Origin: Mycobacterium sp. 1164966.3
Lineage (GTDB): Bacteria > Actinomycetota > Actinomycetes > Mycobacteriales > Mycobacteriaceae
Reading direction: 5' to 3'
DNA: 64,000 nt
Assembly: GCF_001665395.1 (NCBI RefSeq)
Contig: NZ_LZSG01000044.1
Coordinates: forward strand, 62,001 to 126,000
This document shows positions 55,314 to 64,000 of the stretch, in pieces (position 1 is the stretch's first letter; each line of letters begins with the position of its first letter). Position numbers and translations under genes: made by a program. The notes under the pieces were generated by a model. That model saw only the letters and a list, made by a program, of their open reading frames with translations, searched no databases and was not told the DNA's origin.

Positions 55314-56375
55314 TTAGTCTTCGCGGCCGTGTGTACGCCGTAGCCTGGCCGCGCTGAGGACGTCTAGCTTTCGTTTCCTCTCGCTTTTCTCGGAGGCCCT
55401 GGTGTCGCGGGGCGGCAGCTGCAGATCTTTTTCTGCGGGCATCCCGGCCTGCAGCTCGCGGCCACGCTCAAGCTCGGCGTCAAGCTCGGCGCCAAAGAGG
55501 AGGGCCAGGTTGGTGATCCATAGCCACAGCAGGAACACGATGACGCCGGCCAATGTGCCGTACGTCTTGTTGTAACTGCCGAAGTTCGCGACGTAGACGC
55601 CAAACAGTATTGAAGCCGTGATCCATGTGACGATTGCTACTGCAGCGCCCACGCTGATCCAGCGAAACCTCGGCTGTCGCACGTTGGGGGTCGCGTAGTA
55701 AAGGATTGCTACCGCCAGAGTTACCAGAATCAGCAGCCCCGGCCACCGCGCGACGTTCCACACGGTCAGGCCGATCTTGCCGATGCCGACGGCATCGCCG
55801 ACAGCCTTGGCCAGTGGTCCGCTGACCGCCAGCAGCAATGCTCCCGCGGCCGCGATCATGACGCCAGCGACGGTCAGCACGAGCTGCAGCGGCCGCAACT
55901 TCCAAATCGGGCGTCCCTCTGGGATCCCGTAGATGCGGTTCATCGCCCGGCCGAACCCGCCGATGTATCCGGCGGCCGACCACAACCCGACCATGATTCC
56001 GGCAACCAGTGCGAAACCGGCCGAAGGTGAGTTGACCAGCTGCTGCACCGGTCCCCGCAGTGCGTCCACCGCAGATGCTGGTCCGAGTTTGCCGACGATC
56101 TGCAGCACCGCGTCGGTGGTGCGCTTGCCCTGGCCGAACACTCCTAGAAACGACACCATCACCATTAGGGCTGGGAACAGCGACAACACGGCGTAGTAAG
56201 TCAATGCCGCAGCCATGTCCGTGCATTGATCGGCGGCGAACTGCCGTACGGTGCGCCTGGCCACATACATGATCGAGGGCTTGGTGAGATCGCTGGGTGA
56301 GGCCGGCTTGGCAGGGTCGTCCGGCTCGGTGGCCGAAAGGCCCCGATGGGAATCGGACCGGCCACCCGCAGACAT
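55314..56375 (-). CDS. YihY/BrkB-family membrane protein
   Basis: This 353-residue protein has six predicted membrane segments and the family pattern MAAALTYYAVLSLFPALMV, GLWSAAGYIGGFGRAMN and YGTLAGVIVFLLWLWI. Family members are inner membrane proteins of unclear role. It starts at the ATG at 56375 and ends in a basic tail (KRKLDVLSAARLRRTHGRED). Confidence 0.9.
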   Translation of the reverse strand: MSAGGRSDSHRGLSATEPDDPAKPASPSDLTKPSIMYVARRTVRQFAADQCTDMAAALTYYAVLSLFPALMVMVSFLGVFGQGKRTTDAVLQIVGKLGPASAVDALRGPVQQLVNSPSAGFALVAGIMVGLWSAAGYIGGFGRAMNRIYGIPEGRPIWKLRPLQLVLTVAGVMIAAAGALLLAVSGPLAKAVGDAVGIGKIGLTVWNVARWPGLLILVTLAVAILYYATPNVRQPRFRWISVGAAVAIVTWITASILFGVYVANFGSYNKTYGTLAGVIVFLLWLWITNLALLFGAELDAELERGRELQAGMPAEKDLQLPPRDTRASEKSERKRKLDVLSAARLRRTHGRED

Positions 56376-56606
56376 GTCAAGCAAATACCCACCCGCGTTG
56401 AGCAGAAAACGGCAGCACCAACATTATGGTGCTCCACAACGGAATTCATGCCCTTTCGATCAAAGCTGCGGGCATCCCGTTTGGCTGGTGGCACACCGGG
56501 CACCCGATCAAGCCAGAGCGCTTCTTCGGCGGCCTAGGAAGGACCCAGCAGTGGCACCGCGCCGAGCGGAGCGCACGGGCAGCGGTCACGCGGGAGGTGA
56601 TAGGTG

Positions 56607-57017
56607 ATGAGCGTTGGATCTGGACCGGCCGCAGAAGCATCGGTCGGTGAATTGATGACGCAGCTGGCGGCGCAGACCTCGCGACTGATCCACGATGAAA
56701 TGAGGCTTGCGCAGAAAGAGTTTCAGGAGTCAGCCAAACATGCCGGTATCGGAGCGGGCTTATTCAGCGCCGCGGGGTTGATTGCCGTGTTCGGTCTGGG
56801 GACCCTGATCGCTGCCGCCGTAGCAGCTTTGGCGCTGGTGCTACCGGTGTGGGCGGCGGCCCTCATCGTGGCAGTAGTGCTGTTGTCGGTGGCCGCGGCG
56901 GCGGGGCTGGTCGGCCGAAAGCAGGCGCGGCAAGCGTCCCCGGTTCTTCAGACAGCCGTCGCAAACGTGCAAGAAGACATTCGGGAAGTGAAGGACGCGC
57001 GCCATGACCGGAGTTGA
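56607..57017 (+). CDS. Holin-X/phage-holin-family membrane protein
   Basis: This 136-residue protein has an N-terminal amphipathic helix (LAAQTSRLIHDEMRLAQKE) and two membrane segments around residues 50-100. This matches the actinobacterial holin-X family. GGGAGG precedes the ATG at 56607, and a GTG three bases earlier is possible. It begins a three-gene cluster with DUF3618 and DUF4235 genes overlapping in turn. The family name does not prove a lysis role. Confidence 0.83.
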   Translation: MSVGSGPAAEASVGELMTQLAAQTSRLIHDEMRLAQKEFQESAKHAGIGAGLFSAAGLIAVFGLGTLIAAAVAALALVLPVWAAALIVAVVLLSVAAAAGLVGRKQARQASPVLQTAVANVQEDIREVKDARHDRS

Positions 57018-57309
57018 CCCATCCCGCCCAGAACCCGGACCCGAGGCGAGCGCCGACGACCTCCAGGCCGATATCGAGAAGACTCGCGAGCAACTCGGCG
57101 AGACCGTGACGGCACTCTCTGCCAAGTTGGACGTGAAGTCCCGCGCGAAACAAGCGGCCGCTCACACCAAGGACCGCCTCGCAGGCACCGCCTCGAAAGT
57201 GGCCGGGGCGGCACGAAACAACCAGGGATCCCTCCGACCAGCCGTGCCGGTCGGAGTGATTGTCGCGGCCCTGGCAGTCGGAGTCGTCATCTGGATCCGC
57301 CACCGATGA
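57004..57309 (+). CDS. DUF3618 protein
   Basis: This 101-residue protein has the DUF3618 helix (LQADIEKTREQLGETVTAL) followed by a basic linker and a C-terminal membrane segment (VPVGVIVAALAVGVVIWI). It overlaps the holin-X gene by 14 bases and the next gene by ATGA. The three proteins form a common actinobacterial membrane cluster of unknown function. Confidence 0.88.
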   Translation: MTGVDPSRPEPGPEASADDLQADIEKTREQLGETVTALSAKLDVKSRAKQAAAHTKDRLAGTASKVAGAARNNQGSLRPAVPVGVIVAALAVGVVIWIRHR

Positions 57310-57626
57310 CCAGGACGAGCAAGGAGGCCGCGATTGCTCACCAGCGACCGAACAAAACCGCAAAGATGCTCTACCGCCCCATCGGTCTAACGATTTCCGC
57401 GCTGGGCGGCCTGCTCGCGGGCATTATCTTCAAACAGGTCTGGCGTCGCGCGGCATCCGGTGAGCCGTCAGAACCGCCGAGGGCTTTGCAGACGGAGTAC
57501 CCGCTGAAGCAAATCCTGTTTGCGGCAGCGCTGGAAGGGGCCATTTATTCCGTGGTAAAGACGGCGATCGACCGTCAAGGGGCGCGGCTATTCGAGAAAT
57601 GGACGGGTGAATGGCCGGGTGAGTGA
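57306..57626 (+). CDS. DUF4235 membrane protein
   Basis: This 106-residue protein has two membrane segments, near residues 27-45 and 70-85. It contains KMLYRPIGLTISALGGLLAG, the DUF4235 pattern. It starts in an ATGA overlap with the DUF3618 gene and is the last gene of the cluster. Confidence 0.86.
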   Translation: MTRTSKEAAIAHQRPNKTAKMLYRPIGLTISALGGLLAGIIFKQVWRRAASGEPSEPPRALQTEYPLKQILFAAALEGAIYSVVKTAIDRQGARLFEKWTGEWPGE

Positions 57627-57647
57627 CGATGGTGCCGGAGCGGTCAC

Positions 57648-57992
57648 CTATAAGGGCCACCCCGGGCCACCTAACCACAGCGGCGGATCTTGGCCGTTGT
57701 ACATGCTCTTGGGCTGCCATCGCTGTCTACGCAACAGTCGACCGGCGTGGTGCTCGGCCACATCTTTCAGATACTCCACGTCATCGCTGGTCCACGGGTG
57801 CTGGCCGGTCCCGTCCAACCACCACCTCGGTTGACCGTCTTGCTCATAACGGGTTATTCGGTAACGCCAGGCGATGTGCCGGCCTTTTGCGTCAACCTGC
57901 CAGTCCAGCAGCCGTGGGCGGAGGGCCTCCGGCGTCGGCTCGATAAATTCCCGGGGGTCGGTTATCCGGATGTCGACAAACTCGCGACCCAT
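57648..57992 (-). CDS. Hypothetical protein, 114 residues
   Basis: The ATG at 57992 (MGREFVDIRITDPREF) opens a frame of 114 residues. It is Trp- and Arg-rich with WRYRITRYEQDGQPRWWLDG and HPWTSDDVEYLKDVAEHHA. The composition looks coding, but I do not recognise the family. It is convergent with the DUF4235 gene. The longer open frame reaching 59486 includes antisense to an SDR and is not used. Confidence 0.6.
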   Translation of the reverse strand: MGREFVDIRITDPREFIEPTPEALRPRLLDWQVDAKGRHIAWRYRITRYEQDGQPRWWLDGTGQHPWTSDDVEYLKDVAEHHAGRLLRRQRWQPKSMYNGQDPPLWLGGPGWPL

Positions 57993-58002
57993 GAAATGAA
58001 CC

Positions 58003-58221
58003 CTAGGGGTTCCCGTCCCTATCGAGCACGCAGATCTCATCGGAATTAACCGCGGAGCAACCGCCGACGTTGATGTCGACCCAGAGGCGATTCGGCTTGG
58101 TGATCTGCCGTTTGGAGTCCACCTGCCCAAAGGGGTCCCGCGTCCACCACAGGGTGCCGTCATTGCCGAGAACATAGACGGTGATGTCAGCGATAAATTC
58201 ATGAACAGAGAATTGAGGTGA
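58003..58221 (-). pseudogene. Relic of a beta-propeller-like repeat protein
   Basis: The frame from an in-frame TAA (58222-58224) to the TAG at 58003-58005 has a coding-like sequence with TVYVLGNDGTLWWTRDPFG and a CxxV-type repeat VGGCSAVNSDEICVLDRDG. This resembles proteins with VYVLG-DG-LW repeats found in mycobacteria. No ATG, GTG or TTG precedes the repeat, so it is probably a truncated remnant. It ends ten bases upstream of the 114-residue gene's start. Confidence 0.55.
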
Positions 58222-58223
58222 TT

Positions 58224-59066
58224 ATGACCGGGCGAGTAGAAGGCAAAGTCGCGTTCATCACCGGCGCGGCGCGCGGTCAGGGCCGCAGTCACGCGGTGCG
58301 GCTGGCGCAAGAGGGCGCCGACATCATTGCCGTCGACATCTGCAAGCCGATCGCAGGTTTCTTGACGCCGCCGTCTACGCCGGAGGATCTGGCCCACACC
58401 GCGGATATGGTCAAAGGCCACAACCGCCGCATTGTCACCGCCGAAATCGACGTGCGCGACTACCAGGCCCTCAAAGCCGCAGTGGACGGCGCGGTGTTGC
58501 GACTGGGCCGGCTGGACGTCATCGTGGCCAATGCAGGCATCAGCCACGCCGGCGACACGCTGGACAAAACCAGCGAACGAGACTGGCAGGACATGATCGA
58601 TGTGAACCTGTCGGGCGTGTGGAAGACCGTGAAAGCCGGTGTGCCCCATATATTGGCGGGCGGCCGCGGCGGCTCGATCGTGCTGACGAGCTCGATCAGC
58701 GGGTTGAAAGCCAATATCTTTCCGCATCTCGGTCATTACGTGGCCGCCAAACACGGTGTCGTGGGTCTCATGCGGACTTTCGCGGTCGAACTGGGTCAGC
58801 ACATGATTCGGGTCAACTCGGTGCACCCCACACACGTGAACACCCCGATGGTGATGAACGAGGGAGCCTTCAGAATGATCCGGCCCGACCTGGAGAATCC
58901 CGGCCCCGACGACGCGGCGCCGTTTTTCCAGACGTTCCACACGCTGCCGATTCCCTGGGTGGAGCCTGAAGACATCAGCAATGCAGTGCTGTTCCTCGCA
59001 TCCGACGAATCCCGCTTCATCACCGGTGTCACCCTGCCGATCGATGCGGGCTGCTGCCTCAAATAG
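58224..59066 (+). CDS. Mycofactocin-coupled-type short-chain dehydrogenase
   Basis: This 280-residue SDR starts at the ATG at 58224 behind GAGGTG. MTGRVEGKVAFITGAARGQG is the N-terminal signature, with an insertion around IAVDICKPIAGFLTPPSTPE typical of mycofactocin-associated SDRs. ANAGISH, LTSSISGL and YVAAKHG complete the catalytic set. Members hold NAD tightly and pass electrons to mycofactocin. No mycofactocin genes are in the window. Confidence 0.85.
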   Translation: MTGRVEGKVAFITGAARGQGRSHAVRLAQEGADIIAVDICKPIAGFLTPPSTPEDLAHTADMVKGHNRRIVTAEIDVRDYQALKAAVDGAVLRLGRLDVIVANAGISHAGDTLDKTSERDWQDMIDVNLSGVWKTVKAGVPHILAGGRGGSIVLTSSISGLKANIFPHLGHYVAAKHGVVGLMRTFAVELGQHMIRVNSVHPTHVNTPMVMNEGAFRMIRPDLENPGPDDAAPFFQTFHTLPIPWVEPEDISNAVLFLASDESRFITGVTLPIDAGCCLK

Positions 59067-59090
59067 CGAGCTACTGCTTAAGTCGTGGGT

Positions 59091-60107
59091 ATGGCAGCTC
59101 GAGCCGTCCTGGTTACCCCGTTGTCGGGGCCATTTGCCAGATTCGGCAACGCAGGGGCGAGCGCCCTTGCTCTCTGGGCCGAGCATTCCGCAGTCAGTCT
59201 GCGGGTCATCGACGCTTACCCGTCCGCCGCGGCCGCGATGCGGGCCGCTGAGGCTAGCCGACCGGACGTGGTGTTCGGGCCCTACGGTTCGGGGTTGGCG
59301 GTCGCGGCTGTGGCCGCCAGCAACGGGGTTGTCTGGAACCATGGTGGCGCCACCTCCCGACTGGCGCGGCCCGCGTATCCGCGTGTCATCAATGTGGCGT
59401 CTCCCGCTTACGGCTATCTCGCCGTGGTGCTCGAGACCCTTGCCGCCGACGGTCTTAGGGAGGGGTCCGAGGTGGTAATAGTGCATGTCGACACGGGGTT
59501 CGGCCGAGAGGTGGCCGCAGGGGCGTCGGTGGCGGCCCGGCGACTCGGTCTTGTCCGGCGGTCGGTCAGTTTTCGGCCGGGCGGGGCCAGAGACGTGCTG
59601 ACGCAGATCCCGGCGGCCGATGTGCTGTTATCGGCCGGTTCCTTCGAAGACGACGTCGCCATTGCGCAATGGAGCGGTGAATATCGTTGGTGTGCAGTTG
59701 GATTGGTCGCGGCTGGAGTCGACGAGCTCCGGCAGGCCATCGGCGATCGCGTTGAGGGGCTTTACGGGCCGTGCCAGTGGTTCGACGATGGGACAGATGA
59801 TCCTGCGGACGGGCCCAGCAGTGAGTGGTTCCGCCAGTGTTACTGGGACGCGAATGGTGCTGAGCCGCCCTATCCGGCTGCTGCGGCCTTCGCCGCGGGT
59901 GTCCTTTGGCAGCGCTGTGCGAAGGAGGCCGGAACTATCGAATCGTTACCGGTGGCGGCCGCGTCACGACAACTCGACACCACCACCTTGTTCGGTCGGT
60001 TTCGTGTCGACCCGGTCACCGGCGCGCAAACCGGCCATCAGATTCGCGTCGTTCAGTGGCGAGGCGGGCAACGGGTCGTGATGGATCGGCCGCTTCGTCG
60101 GACGTGA
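59091..60107 (+). CDS. Periplasmic-binding-protein-like protein without signal peptide
   Basis: This 338-residue protein has the fold of branched-chain amino-acid binding proteins: LVTPLSGPFARFGN, PDVVFGPYGSG, NHGGATSRLARP and VVIVHVDTGFGREVA. It lacks the usual signal or lipobox, so it is predicted cytoplasmic. It may sense or carry a small molecule. It begins at the ATG at 59091, with a GTG at 59085 in frame. It is 24 bases after the SDR on the same strand, so an operon is likely. Confidence 0.75.
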   Translation: MAARAVLVTPLSGPFARFGNAGASALALWAEHSAVSLRVIDAYPSAAAAMRAAEASRPDVVFGPYGSGLAVAAVAASNGVVWNHGGATSRLARPAYPRVINVASPAYGYLAVVLETLAADGLREGSEVVIVHVDTGFGREVAAGASVAARRLGLVRRSVSFRPGGARDVLTQIPAADVLLSAGSFEDDVAIAQWSGEYRWCAVGLVAAGVDELRQAIGDRVEGLYGPCQWFDDGTDDPADGPSSEWFRQCYWDANGAEPPYPAAAAFAAGVLWQRCAKEAGTIESLPVAAASRQLDTTTLFGRFRVDPVTGAQTGHQIRVVQWRGGQRVVMDRPLRRT

Positions 60108-60398
60108 CCGTCGGATTCACCTCTGTCGCGATGGACTTCCGCTGCGAGGCTCCAACAACATCATTGCGACAGTTTGGTCGATCTCGCCTGGAGCGTCAGC
60201 TCTGCTCAGAATGGAACATCGACGCCCACGGCAGCTACTCGCGCAACCAACCGCAACCGGCCGATTGCCGCGGATACCTGATCGATGACCCGACTCATCT
60301 GTAAACCATGACCAGGCTCATCACAAAAGTGACGCCGATGGGACTGGAACCCCGGCGATTGGCGCTCACGGTTCTGGAGCACTAATTTCCCTTGGGTG

Positions 60399-61385
60399 AT
60401 GTTCTCAGCTGCTGGTGTAATCGCGCGGTGGATCGCTCCCCTCCTTACAGTTGCGGCCGTTGCCGCCGCGAGTTTTCTAGTCGGTTCCGCCCCGACGATC
60501 CGCTTGGTCGACGAGGCCAACCCGCTGGCCGGGATGCCCTTCTACATCAATCCCGCCTCGGCGGCGATGCGCGCCGCGCAGCATGCCAATCCCCCGAGTC
60601 CCGAGTTGACCGCCATCGCCAACACGCCGCAGGCGTACTGGATCGTCCCGGGCTCTTCGGCGGGCACAGTCGGGAAATACACCGGTGACGCGCAAGCGGC
60701 CGGCGCCATCCCGGTTCTGGCACTGTATGGAATCCCCCACCGCGACTGCGGCAGCTTCGCCGCTGGTGGGTTGCCGACGGGCGACGACTACCGGGCGTGG
60801 ATCGACGGCATCGCAGCCGGGGTGGGCGCTTCCAAGGTGGCGATCATCGTCGAGCCCGATGCGCTGGCCATGGCCGACTGCCTATCTGCCGATCAGCGCC
60901 AAGAACGCTTTGACTTGGTTCGCTATGCAGTCAACACGCTGACGCGCAATCCGGCTGCGGCGGTGTACATCGACGCGGGTCACTTGCGCTGGCACAGCGC
61001 GGAGGACATGGCCGGCAGGCTCAAGAGCGCCGGCGTCGATCATGCGAGGGGTTTCAGCCTGAATACGGCGAACTTCTTCACCACCGAGGATGAAATCGGT
61101 TACGGCGAGGCCATTTCGGGGCTCACGGGCGGCTCGCACTACGTGATCGACACATCGCGCAATGGCGCCGGGCCAGCACCTGACTCCGCGCTCAACTGGT
61201 GCAACCCCGGCGGTCGGGCACTGGGCACTGCGCCTACCGCGGCTACCGGGGGCGCGCACGCCGACGCCTACCTGTGGGTCAAACGTCCAGGTGAATCCGA
61301 CGGGTCCTGCGGCAAAGGTGATCCGCCGGCGGGGACCTTCGTAGATCAGTTCGCCATCGAGCTCGCGCACAAGGCGGGCCAGTAG
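60399..61385 (+). CDS. GH6 family endoglucanase (CelA1-like)
   Basis: This 328-residue protein has an N-terminal membrane or signal segment (WIAPLLTVAAVAAASFLVG) and a glycoside hydrolase family 6 domain. The motifs PFYINPASAAM, VALIVEPDALAM-like IIVEPDALAM (catalytic Asp) and WVKRPGESDGSC identify GH6. It cleaves beta-1,4-glucans. It is shorter than M. tuberculosis CelA1 (about 380 residues as I recall) and has no carbohydrate-binding module. The start is the ATG at 60399 or the GTG at 60396. Confidence 0.88.
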   Translation: MFSAAGVIARWIAPLLTVAAVAAASFLVGSAPTIRLVDEANPLAGMPFYINPASAAMRAAQHANPPSPELTAIANTPQAYWIVPGSSAGTVGKYTGDAQAAGAIPVLALYGIPHRDCGSFAAGGLPTGDDYRAWIDGIAAGVGASKVAIIVEPDALAMADCLSADQRQERFDLVRYAVNTLTRNPAAAVYIDAGHLRWHSAEDMAGRLKSAGVDHARGFSLNTANFFTTEDEIGYGEAISGLTGGSHYVIDTSRNGAGPAPDSALNWCNPGGRALGTAPTAATGGAHADAYLWVKRPGESDGSCGKGDPPAGTFVDQFAIELAHKAGQ

Positions 61386-61465
61386 AGGCGCACTCTTAGC
61401 CGTAGACGCAGAGTCAACGCCAAAAGTGCAGCCCTGAGCAGGACTTTGTGTGACATCCTTTGCGG

Positions 61466-64000
61466 GTGGCCGCCGGGGTTGCCCCGACCGGGGTGGTGAC
61501 CTTTCTGTTCACCGACGTGGAGGGCTCAACCCGTCGGTGGGAAGCCGACGCCGATGCCATGCGAGCCGCGCTGGCCGCCCACGATCAGGTTTTGCGTCAA
61601 GCGATTGAGGCGCACCAGGGCTTTTTGTTCAAGCACACCGGTGACGGGGTGTGCGCGGCGTTCGCCTCGCCCAGGTCGGCGGTGGATGCGGCGGTGGCTG
61701 CGCAGCGCGGGCTGGGGTTGCCGGTGCGGATGGGCCTCGCCACCGGTGAAGCGGAACTGCGCGACGGCGACTATTTCGGCACGGTGCTCAACCGTGCGGC
61801 GCGGGTGATGGCCGCCGGCCACGGTGGTCAGATCCTGGTGGCGGACTCGACGGCAGGTTTGCTCAGCGGCGTCGAGCTCGTCAATCTCGGACCGCGCCGG
61901 CTGCGGGACCTAACGAACCCGATCGCAATCTTTCAACTCACCGGGCCGGGCTTGCGGACGGAATTCCCGCCGTTACGGACGATCGATTCCAGTCACGGGA
62001 ATCTGCGACCGTCGGTCACCAGGCTCATCGGTCGCGACGACGAAGTCGGAGACGTCGCATCGGCGCTGCGATCGCACCGGCTGGTCACGTTGGCGGGAGT
62101 AGGCGGCGTCGGTAAGACGCGATTGGCGCTCGAGGTTGCGACCGTCCTGGCTGACGAATTTCCCGACGGTGTCTGGGTTTTCGAACTGGCTTCGGTGGCC
62201 GATCCCGCCGCGGTTCCCGATGCCGTGGCCGCGGTACTGGGCATCACGCAGCAGCCGGGCATGACGATGAGTGAGTCGATCGCGGCCGCATTGGAGGGCA
62301 GGGTCCGCCTACTGGTGTTCGACAACTGCGAGCACGTTGTTGACGCCGCGGCGGACCTGATCGACCTCGTCCTGGCGGGGTCGGCCACGGTGAAGATCTT
62401 GTCCACCAGCCGTGAGGGACTGGGTCTCGCCGACGAGCGGTTGTGGCGAGTTCCCTCACTGGAAGTCGTTTCGGCCATCGAGCTGTTCGCGGATCGGGCG
62501 GTGCGGGCATTGTCCGCTGCCGAATCCACAGCGGTGGAGGAGATTTGCCGCCGACTCGATGGCATCCCACTGGCGATCGAGCTGGCCGCCTCGCGAATGG
62601 AGTCGATGACCGCGACCGAGATGCGCGACCGTCTCGACCACCGATTCCAGCTGCTCGTCCGCTCGAGACGCGGGCTCGAACGTCACCAGACGCTACGACA
62701 GGCGGTGTCCTGGTCGTATGACCTCCTGGCAGAACCGGAAAAGGTGCTGCTGGAACGGTGTTCGGTGTTCGCCGGTGGCTTCGACGTTCCAAGCGCTTGT
62801 GCTGTATCAGGATTCGAGGATGCCGACGAGTTCACGATCCTCGATCTGCTCGACTCGCTGGTGCGCAAGTCCCTGCTCGTCGCGGATCGGTCGACGGGTA
62901 AGACCCGGTTTTCGATGCTGGAGACCATCCGCCAGTTCGCTGAGGAGAAGCTCGTCGAACGTGGAGACGCGGCCGAGGCGAGTTCGGCTCACGCACGGTA
63001 TTTCGCGGACCGCGAGACCGACATCCTCGCACTGTGGGACAGCCCGCGCCAGCGGGAGGCATATGACTGGTTCGCCACCGAACTCGCCAATCTACGCACC
63101 GCGTTCCGTTGGGCCGCCGACCGCGGTGACCTCGACGTTGCCGCGTCCATCACGACGTACGCCTGGCTTCTCGGTTTCTTCGGCGTCCAGAACCTTGAGC
63201 CGGTTTCGTGGGCAGAAGAGCTGATCGAACCTGCGCTCGCGATTGGGCACCCTCGCCTGGGGAGCCTGTATGTAGACGCATCGCTGTGCTGGTTAACCGG
63301 TCGGGTCGATCAAGCGCTCGGGTACATCGACAGCGGTCAGACCGTCTTGGCAAACAGCCCGCATGCGCCGCCGTACGGCTTGGAAGGCGGGCTTGGCGGA
63401 GCATATATGGCCATCGGACAACCTGAGCGGTGGGCGGAGCTGTGCCGCACGCAGCTCGAGCGCCGAGGCGACAACCACGTTGGCATTCGTACCTGCCGCG
63501 TCTTTGCGCTGGCTTTCGCCGGCTTACTCGCGGAGGCGAGAGCAGCCGCCGACGGGTTGATCGAAGCGACTGTTGCCAGCAATAACCCGTATATGCATAC
63601 GTTCGCGATCGCCGCCTATGCATACTGTCTGAGTTCAGCAGGGTCCGAACGTGACCTCGCGCTCTGCCGGCAGGGGTTGGCGCTCGCTCAAGACAGCGGC
63701 AATCGGTATATCGAAGCGATTCTCGCGACAGCTTTAGCTCGACTCGATTCTCAGCCGGTTGTTACCGTAGCGGCGCTCGACCATCTGAGGCTAGTTATTC
63801 AAAGTTGGCACGACTCTGGGAATTTCGGGAATTTGGTCGGCCCACTGGCGACGCTCGGTGCGTTACTGGATCGCCTTGGGCGGTTCGAGGCCGCCGCGAC
63901 GATAGCCGGCTTTGCATGCGACCCCGTATCGCTGGCGTCGGTCCCCGAATTGGCCCTAACCATCACGCATCTTCGCGAGATGCTCGGCGACCAGGCCTAC
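61466..64000 (+). CDS. Class III adenylate cyclase fused to an AAA/NB-ARC-like ATPase, 3' end cut by window edge
   Basis: 845 codons are visible from a GTG at 61466. The N-terminal cyclase domain (1-165) has FTDVEGSTRRW and GDGVCAAF with the metal-binding Asp pair, and VLNRAARVM. An ATPase domain follows, with GVGGVGKTRLALEV (P-loop) and LLVFDNCEHVV. The rest is helical and TPR-like. Relatives such as Rv0386 and Rv2488c end in a LuxR-type HTH, which may lie past the window. It may link cAMP production to a regulatory ATPase. Confidence 0.9.
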   Translation, partial: MAAGVAPTGVVTFLFTDVEGSTRRWEADADAMRAALAAHDQVLRQAIEAHQGFLFKHTGDGVCAAFASPRSAVDAAVAAQRGLGLPVRMGLATGEAELRDGDYFGTVLNRAARVMAAGHGGQILVADSTAGLLSGVELVNLGPRRLRDLTNPIAIFQLTGPGLRTEFPPLRTIDSSHGNLRPSVTRLIGRDDEVGDVASALRSHRLVTLAGVGGVGKTRLALEVATVLADEFPDGVWVFELASVADPAAVPDAVAAVLGITQQPGMTMSESIAAALEGRVRLLVFDNCEHVVDAAADLIDLVLAGSATVKILSTSREGLGLADERLWRVPSLEVVSAIELFADRAVRALSAAESTAVEEICRRLDGIPLAIELAASRMESMTATEMRDRLDHRFQLLVRSRRGLERHQTLRQAVSWSYDLLAEPEKVLLERCSVFAGGFDVPSACAVSGFEDADEFTILDLLDSLVRKSLLVADRSTGKTRFSMLETIRQFAEEKLVERGDAAEASSAHARYFADRETDILALWDSPRQREAYDWFATELANLRTAFRWAADRGDLDVAASITTYAWLLGFFGVQNLEPVSWAEELIEPALAIGHPRLGSLYVDASLCWLTGRVDQALGYIDSGQTVLANSPHAPPYGLEGGLGGAYMAIGQPERWAELCRTQLERRGDNHVGIRTCRVFALAFAGLLAEARAAADGLIEATVASNNPYMHTFAIAAYAYCLSSAGSERDLALCRQGLALAQDSGNRYIEAILATALARLDSQPVVTVAALDHLRLVIQSWHDSGNFGNLVGPLATLGALLDRLGRFEAAATIAGFACDPVSLASVPELALTITHLREMLGDQAY

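Noticed and set aside
57648-59486. Long minus-strand open frame of 612 codons
   Set aside because: Most of it is antisense to the SDR gene at 58224-59066 and to the following gene. Only the last 114 codons look coding, so I kept those alone.
60108-60395. Gap between the binding-protein-like gene and the cellulase
   Set aside because: Short frames cross it, but none has a ribosome-binding site or plausible composition, and I see no repeat or clear promoter.

Overview
The window is G+C-rich mycobacterial chromosome. Gene content and order match the segment of Mycobacterium tuberculosis running from nrdF2 to cstA (Rv3048c to Rv3063, recalled from memory): nrdF2, a Baeyer-Villiger-type monooxygenase, a TetR regulator, nrdE-nrdI-nrdH, an FMN reductase, dinB2, cyp136, a tandem GntR regulator, fadE22, ligB and cstA. 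Many accessory genes are inserted into this backbone. An MspA-family porin and the inserted genes point to a non-tuberculous species. I cannot name the species from the sequence alone.

Region 1 (1-14,830) is the class Ib ribonucleotide reductase block plus redox, repair and P450 genes. nrdE carries a complete 409-residue intein with a LAGLIDADG endonuclease, placed exactly at a redox-active cysteine. A free-standing GIY-YIG/NUMOD3 homing-endonuclease gene lies 27 bases behind nrdE. Both nrdF2 and nrdH are preceded by two NrdR-like boxes spaced 32 bases apart. nrdI has an N-terminal extension partly encoded by a tandem palindrome.

Region 2 (14,850-20,300) is accessory. It holds a CocE-type hydrolase, a stand-alone LeuA regulatory-domain protein behind a branched-chain-rich leader peptide and competing hairpins, an Lgt paralogue, a small lipoprotein-like gene, a DUF302 protein and an MEDS/ATPase anti-sigma-like protein.

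Region 3 (20,400-32,760) carries lipid and CoA metabolism (tandem GntR regulator, thiolase-like protein with an OB-fold partner, fadE22, an SDR), then ligB and cstA. A ten-base motif is shared by the thiolase/OB-fold promoter and the fadE22 upstream region.

Region 4 (32,900-44,700) holds two coupled small genes behind cstA, an Hsp70-like protein, a nitroreductase, PPK2, a frameshifted cupin pseudogene, SDRs, an enoyl-CoA hydratase/acyl-CoA dehydrogenase pair, an MspA-like porin, DoxX and secreted proteins.

Region 5 (44,800-51,920) looks like a self-contained regulatory module. A sensor kinase and an OmpR-type regulator converge tail to tail. The kinase gene, a catalytically altered enolase paralogue and a single-chain ECF-type transporter all have the same TCTCAGC-N4-TCTCAGC direct repeat, and a -10-like hexamer always starts ten bases after it. 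This is my leading candidate for a previously undescribed system.

Region 6 (52,000-64,000) holds a wax ester/DGAT acyltransferase, a flavin monooxygenase, a YihY protein, a holin-X/DUF3618/DUF4235 membrane cluster, a relic of a repeat protein, a mycofactocin-type SDR, a leaderless periplasmic-binding-like protein, a GH6 cellulase and an adenylate cyclase-ATPase that runs off the end. I saw no rRNA, tRNA, CRISPR array or transposase.
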